From Ursus arctos (lineage: Eukaryota; Chordata; Mammalia; Carnivora; Ursidae), in the NCBI RefSeq assembly GCF_023065955.2, contig NW_026622952.1:29746313-29810312 (forward strand): a stretch of DNA of 64,000 nucleotides. Direction: 5' to 3'. The position numbers were made by a program, and so were the translations under genes. This document shows positions 57,393 through 64,000 of this stretch, in pieces. The notes beneath the pieces are model-generated. The model was not told the DNA's origin. It saw nothing but the letters and a program-made list of their open reading frames with translations, and searched no databases. How positions within the stretch are numbered: position 1 is the stretch's first letter; each line of letters opens with the position of its first letter.

Positions 57393-57590
57393 GGGGCGCC
57401 TGGGTGGCACAGCGGTTAAGCGTCTGCCTTCGGCTCAGGGCGTGATCCCGGCGATCTGGGATCGAGCCCCACATCAGGCTCTTCTGCTATGGGCCTGCTT
57501 CTTCCTCTCCCACTCCCCCTGCTTGTGTTCCCTCTCTCGCTGGCTGTCTCTATCTCTGTCAAATAAATAAAATCTTAAAGAAAAAAAAAA
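57393..57590 (+). mobile_element. Can-SINE, young type
   Basis: Forward SINE 'ggggcgcctgggtggcacag', 'cggttaagcgtctgccttcg', 'ctcgctggctgtctctatc' and A-tail. It is one of the copies closest to the young arctoid consensus. Duplication 'aggaaatctgca' (57381-57392) and 'aagaaatctgca' (57591-57602) differs at one base. Confidence 0.97.
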
Positions 57591-58447
57591 AAGAAATCTG
57601 CAACAAGATAAGGGACTTCTTTGGAAAAAACCTGTTTACATTATACTTAACAGTGACCAGCCAAATGCCCTCCTTGTAAGAACAAGGCAAAGATTTCTCC
57701 TCTTACCACTTCTGTTCCACATTGTACCAAAAGGTCCCAGCTACTATCACAGAAGCAAAGCAAAGCAAAACACATTGACATTGGAAAAGAAGTGAGAAGG
57801 TCTTCATTTACAAATGACTTGATCTCGTGCACAAAATACTAGAGAATATGAGTTGCTAGTGAAACTACAAAGTCTGTAGGATGTAAGTTTAATAAGGAAA
57901 TCTCAATTATATTTCTGTGTACGATCAGCAAAAAATTGGGCATTAAAAACTAGCATCTAAATGACATGAAGTGCTGTGGGATATACTTAAAATACATTCA
58001 AGAATTGTACGCTGAAATATTGCTGTGAAAAATTAAATAAATGTAGAAAAAATATTTATAGCTCAAAAGATAATATTTTTAAAAAATCAGTTCTTCCTGA
58101 ATTGATCTTTAGATTTGATAGAATCCATACCAATAGCCCAGTGGTCTTTTTTTGTAGAATTTGACAAACTGGCTCTAAAATTCATATGGTAACATAAAGT
58201 GCCTAGAATAGCTAAAACAATTTTGGGGGGAAAAAAAAAGTTGGAAGACACACAGTACTTAGTCTTGACATAAACCCGCAGTAATTAAAACAGCTTGGTA
58301 TTTGTCTAAGGGTGGGCTCACAGATCAATGAAGCCATACAGGATGGTTAGAAGTGAACCTGCATATAAATGGTCAGCTGATACTTGACAAACAAAATAAG
58401 GGGAAAGAAAGGTCTTAAAAAATCCTGGAAATTGACTTCCTATGGTT

Positions 58448-58463
58448 GGGGGGGGTGGGGGGG
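58448..58463 (+). repeat. Double G-run (8+7)
   Basis: Eight and seven G separated by one T. It meets a G-quadruplex pattern with single-base loops. It sits near the right edge of the sense L1 relic. Confidence 0.8.
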
Positions 58464-58510
58464 AGCTTCCATCCTTTACTTCATATGCAAATACTAACTT
58501 AGATCTTAGC

Positions 58511-60640
58511 TAGTAAGTACAACAATGAATCCTATGAAAAACCCAAATATACTTTGAAACATGGGTTAAACAACACTTAAGTAATCCACAGTGAGCATGT
58601 ATCCCAAAAAGAAATGACTAAGAAAACACTTTAATACGTTTTATTTCCCTTCAAGCATTGCTTGCATTACTCCTTATCTACACACATCTTGGGCATTCCT
58701 TTTGAAGAAAGACTTGGAACTTTATTTCATCTTCTTGCTGGAGAGGGCTTAAATCTCCATCTCAAGAGTATAGCAGTTGGTAGATTTTTATGCATAAGTT
58801 AGTGGGTGTTTTCAGTGCTTGACTGACATTTTAGTGGCAGATTTCAGCTAGTGGCAGAATCTCATTGGGACACTAAAGAAAACAGAGGGCAGTACTGTTG
58901 CCTAGGACTAGGTGAACCCCTCTATTTTTCAATGGGTAGGTTTCCCTGCTAATGCCGAATTAAAGTCAAAAGATTGATCTCTGAAGACTGCCAGTACAAC
59001 AGATAAAATACTTGGTTTTGAGGTGTGCTTGACAAGACCTCTGCTCTAAGGCAGAGATACCAGGTTTATGGAGATTATTTCTTCTCTGTGTGGTCACATC
59101 TCTTTCTAGGTTCTTGTTGCTGCTTGACCAAGTTCCACATCCGTCAGCTCTAGAATGACACACTGACACTCAGTGCTGAATCTCTGAGAGCTTGCTAATC
59201 GTGCCCTCCCTGACTTCAACCATCACTGCTTTCGGTCGATAGTTCCAGTGTACTACTAGTGTAGATTTTCTGACTTGACCCTCATTTTCTATGTAACAGC
59301 TCCTGACTTAATGTAATTATTCTCTAGAATATATTTTTTTTCTTAAAATTTAGGTGTGTGATTGGATCTTTCAGAATTTTCCTCTGTAGGAAGTTTAGTT
59401 TGGAACATCTGGCAGTGGTGGCTCATAGGTAGAAATGTTATTCTTGGTATGGACTGAGTGTGTAGCAACCGTTGTGGAAATTTTATAGTCTTCATTAAAA
59501 AATGTGAATGAGTCCATCTTTTTTCCATTGTGGTGGTGAACATATTTCAAGGCGAGAGTAGATTCTACTTGCTCAGGAAAATGCTTTTTAGCACCAACAG
59601 ACAGATCAATTAATCACCAAGTGTTTAGTCAAGAACATTTATTTTGGCAATTGGAGAGAGAAGCCCAATATCCAGGGTCTCTTCTAGCATATTCAGAAAA
59701 CTTCATTTTGTTTTCTTTGATAATTGTCTATATCTAGAACTTAGTTTACATACTATTGAACTGAATAAAATACATCATAACACATTAATCACCAATATCT
59801 ATAACCACTCTTGAGTTTTATATTCTACACTATAACTTTTATTAGTAATAATAGTCACTTGAAACAGTCCTATTCAACGTACAGAAAACTTAATTTAAAA
59901 TATTTAAGAGTATATTATCAAAGGAAATGTAAAGAAAAAAAGTTGTTTTGAGTAACGTGATAGATAAGCTATCTACAAGCTTGCCTTTCACATCCTAACA
60001 CAAACACTCAGAAATGCTGTTTAAGAAAGTCCCCAGTGTCGAAAACAGAGGAAACTAGAAACCAGAACTGTTAGCTGAAGCTATAGAAGCACTGGAGCCT
60101 CTGCCTATCTTGGTAACCAAAAGTCATGCATTTTAATGACCACGTATGGAACAAGAGATGAAGCTTTGGTTCTAGATAGCAGTAAATTGGGAATGAGTTT
60201 CTTGCACGTAGTTAAGCCCATTTAAATCAATGATTTCTAGTGTTTTTCTATTTTATAGCTTAAAAATATTTTTATAAATTGTACATTAATCATGTGGCTG
60301 TTGGTATTGGCCTACTACCCATTCAACATGACAGCATACGGATTGGGAACCTCTGCCCTATTGCACCCTTTACTGAAGGGTAGACCAAGAAAAGTCTTTG
60401 ATCTGGCAAAATGAAAGTAGTGGGAAAGCGACTTTGGTTCTACCTAAACTGGAGGAGAGGAAAAGTTCCCTTGAGAATTCGTAACTAAAGAGTGTCCATA
60501 TAGGTCTAGGGCTCAAATTTATAAGAAATTAATCCTTGCAAGTTGGAACAGGGTGGTTTTTGGTAGAAAGAAACACATACTCTTCAAAAGGACATCCTTC
60601 AACCCAAGTTTTGAAGGATTTTCAGAGATAAGTCACCCCC
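58511..60640. other. 2.1 kb without a recognised gene or named repeat
   Basis: AT-rich to mixed sequence. The longest frames are about 66 codons (minus, 58966-59169 and 59343-59543) with no domain. It would suit a conservation check. Confidence 0.45.
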
Positions 60641-61130
60641 AAATATGTTGATTGAAAATGCTGGTCGCAATTGTTGACACAAAATGAACATACCTTTTAC
60701 AATTTCTAAAAGAAAGGAATAGAGTTTTATTTGAGCCCAATTTAGGACAGCCGGCTGGAACACAAAGGAGCATTTCGTACATAGTTATAGACATTTTCTA
60801 TATAAAAAGTTATAAATCCTTAGACAAAAAGAACATTTCAGGAAGTTGCAGACCTTATCTTAGGCTTCTAGTATATGTTATGGCTGTATGACTTAAATCT
60901 TAAGGGAGCCAGGGAAGTTTCTTCCTTTTTCTTATCTTTTGTGTTCAGAATGCTCCTTTTTGGTTATTTAATGAAGCAGGTGTACAAGAAAGTGCTAAGG
61001 ACAGAAATAGAGCCTATGCTGTTTTGCTGAGTCATTTGACCTTGGTAAAGTTTAAAGTATAGTTTCCCTGGGAGCCCCGGAAAATTTTAGCAAATTTAGT
61101 AAAAAAATTTCCTTTTTCACAGCCTAACGT
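60641..61130. mobile_element. Possible unassigned LTR-like repeat
   Basis: 'gttttatttgagcccaattt', 'cagccggctggaacacaaag', 'agacaaaaagaacatttca', 'tagagcctatgctgttttgc' and 'gaaaattttagcaaattta' feel like a dispersed retroviral LTR that I have seen in this order, but I cannot name it or place its ends. Confidence 0.3.
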
Positions 61131-62569
61131 GGGATACCATTCACATAGTTTAAAATTTTAGAAAACAATGCTATTTAATGTTTAAATTTTTACAACTTTG
61201 ATATTTTTATTTAAAGTTGTACCTAGGCATTGCAAAACAAATTGAGCATAATGTTTCCGGGAAGCAAGAAATGTAATAAGATTTGGAAGGTAGAGGGCGA
61301 TGGGTTTCAGCCATATTTGTAATGTTTAATTTCTTAATTGAGTTGGTTGGTATTAGGTGTTTGTTATTTTTCACTTTTACGTGTGTTAAGTGACAAACTG
61401 AAAAAATTACTTTTAAGACTAGGATTTATTTTTTCCCCAGTTTCTGCCTCCCTTCCTCTGTCTCTGCCTGTTTTTTTCTGTGTCTCCTCTTCTCTCTCCC
61501 CACTTCTCTCTCCCTTCTCTCCCCCAACTCACACCTCTCTGAGCCAGATGTCCTACCCAGAATAAGAACAAGAAAATTAGCTAAACAGATTAAACTTGCC
61601 ACATACCAGTACTTGGTACCAGGGATGTGGGTCAGTACAACCAAACTACATAACTAACCAGAAGTGAAGGGAGAAGAAATGATTTGTCAAAGGATGCAGG
61701 ATCTTACTTACGAAAGGAGCAAATGAAATGGATTCATCTATGAGGAACAAAAACTGTCCAAATGTAAACTCTTCCCATCTCTCCTTTTATGTGTTACCTG
61801 GTGAGTAGTTTGCATAGTCCTATTCTGATGAGATTTTTATGGTCCGTGAATTCTTCCTTTCTCTACCTTTGGTCTTTCAACAGATTCTTTAACTTCTGCC
61901 AAAACGTGAATAAATCTCGAATGGTATACTATAAACAATTGGATTTGGATTAAGGGATTGCAGTTTGATTAGCTATAGCTATTAGCAGTGTAGCTTTGTA
62001 TAGTAAGCTTGATTTCTTTGAAACTCCTTCTTTTAAAATTCTGCCTTCCAGGTTCTCTTAGATCCCAAATAACTTTTTTTTTTCAAATTCACTTAATTTG
62101 AATAATGTATCTATTGACAGGATTCATGACTTAAATGGAAGCTTTGTAAAGTACAAAATCTGTTTTACCTTCACATGATGATTAAAAACCATAGAAATAC
62201 ATTATTCTCAGTAACCTCTCCTTTGCTCCAGATTATACTGCATTGCCACTTTATCTTCTTCATGGTCATTTGAACACTTTTGAATACTTCCAAAGACAGT
62301 TTTATTTTACTTGGAAGATCAAACACAACAGTAATAAGAATCAAACATTTACATAATGTCCTTCAAATGTGTAGATCTATTTATGTCTGGTGTTTAGCAC
62401 CAAATGAAACAGAATACTCATGTTTATTTTACTTAGTATGACTTTATTTACTTAGTATGCCCATTATCATTTCCATTTCTTCATACTGGTCATCTTTAAT
62501 GCATTCAATATTTTAATTAACATCTTTGACAGTGGCCTATGAATTTTAGATTGTGATAAAGACTACATG
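61131..62569. other. 1.4 kb without a recognised gene or named repeat
   Basis: AT-rich, with a pyrimidine-rich stretch at about 61430-61535 ('ctctctccccacttctctct') that carries opposed short open frames by composition alone. Confidence 0.4.
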
Positions 62570-64000
62570 AAATGATTTGACATCTGTATATGTCCATAAT
62601 CCTCACCACAATTAAGACAGTGAATGTGCCCACAATCCCCCCCCAAATTTCTCCTGCCACTTGGTAATACCATTTTCCCTTCTCCCTTCTCCCACCTCTA
62701 GGCAACCAATGAACTGATTCTGTCAGTGTATGTTATTTGTATTTTACAGAAACCTACATAAATGAAATTACAGTGTGGCTTTTCTTCATAACAAATCAGA
62801 TTCATGTTCTTGTGTATATCAATTGTTATTTTTTTTTTATTGCTGAGTAACCTTTCAGATAGGTATACACCAAAATGTGTTCATCTAATCATTGACGATG
62901 GACATATGTGTTGTTCCCAGGGTTTACTACAAATCTGCGTTCAGTCTTGTGTACCATTTTTTTGCATGGTTGTATATTCTTTCAGGGAAATATTTAGGAG
63001 TAAGATGGCTGGATCATATGGTAGGTGTATGTTGAACTTATTAAGAAGCTTTTGAATTGTTGCACTAGATGGTTGTAGGGTTTTGCCATCACCAAGGTAT
63101 GAGAGTTCTAGTTCCTCCATATCCTCACCAGCATTTGGTGTTGTCAGGCATTCTGGAAGGTGTGTTGTAGTAGGTCATTGTGAATTTAATTTGTATTTGC
63201 CTAATAACTAATGATGTTGAGTATCCTTTCATGTGTTCTTGCCATCCATATTTTTTCTTTGGTGAAGTATCTGTTCAAATATCCTCCCTCTTTATGTAGG
63301 TTATTTTTCGTTACTGAGGTGTGAGCATCCCCTATGTATTCTGGATAGTATCTCTTTATCAGATGCATGAGTTGGAAAAATTTTCTCCCAGGCCGTGGTT
63401 TTTTCATTGAAATTAACTATACCTTATGAAGATCAGAAAAAGTAAAGTTTAAGAATGTGTTACCAGTTTATTTCTTACATGGATTACTGTTTTAAGTGTC
63501 ATATTTAAGAAATATTTGCAAAATCAATTTCATCTTTTTCTCCTATGCTTTTTTTTGAAGTTTTATAGTTGTATAGTTCTACATTTAAGTATGTGATCCA
63601 CTTTGATATAATTTTTTTATATTATGCAAGATAGGGAATAAAATTTACTTTTCATCGTTACACATACAGATGTGTAACTTTTTTTCACAATATTTGCAGA
63701 ACACACTATCCTCTGATCACCGAATTGCTTTTGAACCTTTGTCAAATCAGTTGTACATCTGTTTGGGTCTGATTCTGGATTCCCTATTCCGTTACACTGA
63801 TTTACTCTTTTGTTATGTGATGCCAGTAACGCACTATTTTTGTTACATTAATGTGACTTTTGAAATCTTACAGTCAGATAGTATTCTCCAATTTAATTCT
63901 TTCAGAAAAATTTTGACAATTCAAATTTCTTTGGATTTTTATATGAATTATAAAACCATGTCAATTTTTTGTTTTACAAAAGTTGTGTTGGAATTTTCAT
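62570..64000 (-). mobile_element. Antisense old L1 3' UTR/ORF2, runs off the window
   Basis: Reverse-complement L1 in order: 'ggcaaccaatgaactgattc', 'attgctgagtaacctttcag', 'gtaagatggctggatcatat', 'gccatcaccaaggtatgag', 'taactaatgatgttgagtat', 'tttgtcaaatcagttgtac'. It continues to the last base. Diverged (L1ME/L1MC-like). Confidence 0.85.

Larger units (their letters stand above)
55770..58510 (+). mobile_element. Sense L1 ORF2 relic with three nested insertions
   Basis: Sense L1 ORF2 text in order: 'gaattaaactagaaatcagt' (about 55810), 'ggatgtttatagcattagg' (about 55990), 'ggtcagcattaccctgttat' (about 56685), 'catctcagtagatgtac' (56912), 'attctcaacaagctagcat' (57357), then 'ataccaatagcccagtgg' and the part near 58380. 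All frames are broken. It is interrupted by a hAT MITE (56247-56452), a younger L1 3' end (56951-57340) and a SINE (57393-57590). Confidence 0.85.

Noticed and set aside
598..57590. tRNA genes at the SINE heads
   Set aside because: The heads are tRNA-derived but belong to SINEs with tails and target duplications; no intact stand-alone tRNA was seen.
598..57590. CRISPR-like array or prokaryotic operon
   Set aside because: Repeated units are dispersed SINEs in both orientations with no regular spacing. Composition and repeats are mammalian.

Overview
The window is mammalian nuclear DNA from a caniform carnivore. The main evidence is 22 copies of the carnivore tRNA-derived SINE (Can-SINE/SINEC), recognisable on either strand by 'gcgcctgggtggctcag' and by the reverse-complement 3' end 'gccacccaggcgcccc'. 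Most copies belong to the young type with the 'ctcgctggctgtctctatc' / 'gacagccagcgagagag' tract, which is abundant in bears, pinnipeds and other arctoids. A carnivore-type L1 3' end at about 46.3 kb agrees. From sequence alone I favour an arctoid (bear- or seal-like) but cannot name the species.

I find no exon, RNA gene or promoter that I can defend. The open frames are short, lack codon structure, and mostly lie across SINEs, dead L1 ORF2, microsatellites or AT-rich DNA. The window reads as a gene desert or the inside of a very long intron.

Layout. 2.1-4.3 kb: old sense L1/HAL1-like body with a SINE inside. 5.1-7.1 kb: antisense L1 with a SINE inside. 7.75-8.5 kb: LTR-like repeat, then a MER5-like hAT relic. 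10-11 kb: MLT2 LTR and a Tigger-like relic between two TG microsatellites. 12.5-13 kb: Tigger1-type element. 13.5-17.1 kb: old antisense L1s with MIR and SINEs. 17.1-18.6 kb and 21.8-22.7 kb: L2 fragments. 22.8-26.6 kb: dense insertions, including a possible retrocopy 3' end and an L1 with a twin-priming inversion. 27-34 kb: mostly AT-rich, with SINEs, an L2 fragment and an MLT1 LTR at 30.9 kb. 34.1-40.2 kb: L1s on both strands, a second copy of the 7.75-kb LTR-like repeat, MER20 and a Tigger-group element. 42-45.5 kb: two SINEs in opposite orientation, then a probable antisense ERVL-type relic. 46-48 kb: old L1 split by a young L1 fragment, a small CpG-dense patch, MIR and an MLT1 LTR. 52.2-58.5 kb: the most deeply nested stack (L1s on both strands, a probable solo LTR, a hAT MITE, four SINEs). 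62.6-64 kb: antisense L1 running off the window.

Nothing here works together as a pathway or operon. The history is layered insertion, from L2 and MIR through L1M, MaLR, Tigger and MER elements to arctoid SINEs and L1. The points most worth a second look are the CpG-dense patch at 46.87-47.03 kb, the possible chimeric retrocopy/L1 at 23.2-23.8 kb, the twin-primed L1 at 24.6-25.2 kb, and the young insertions with perfect target-site duplications. Family names below come from recognising consensus-like sequence by eye, not from a database search.
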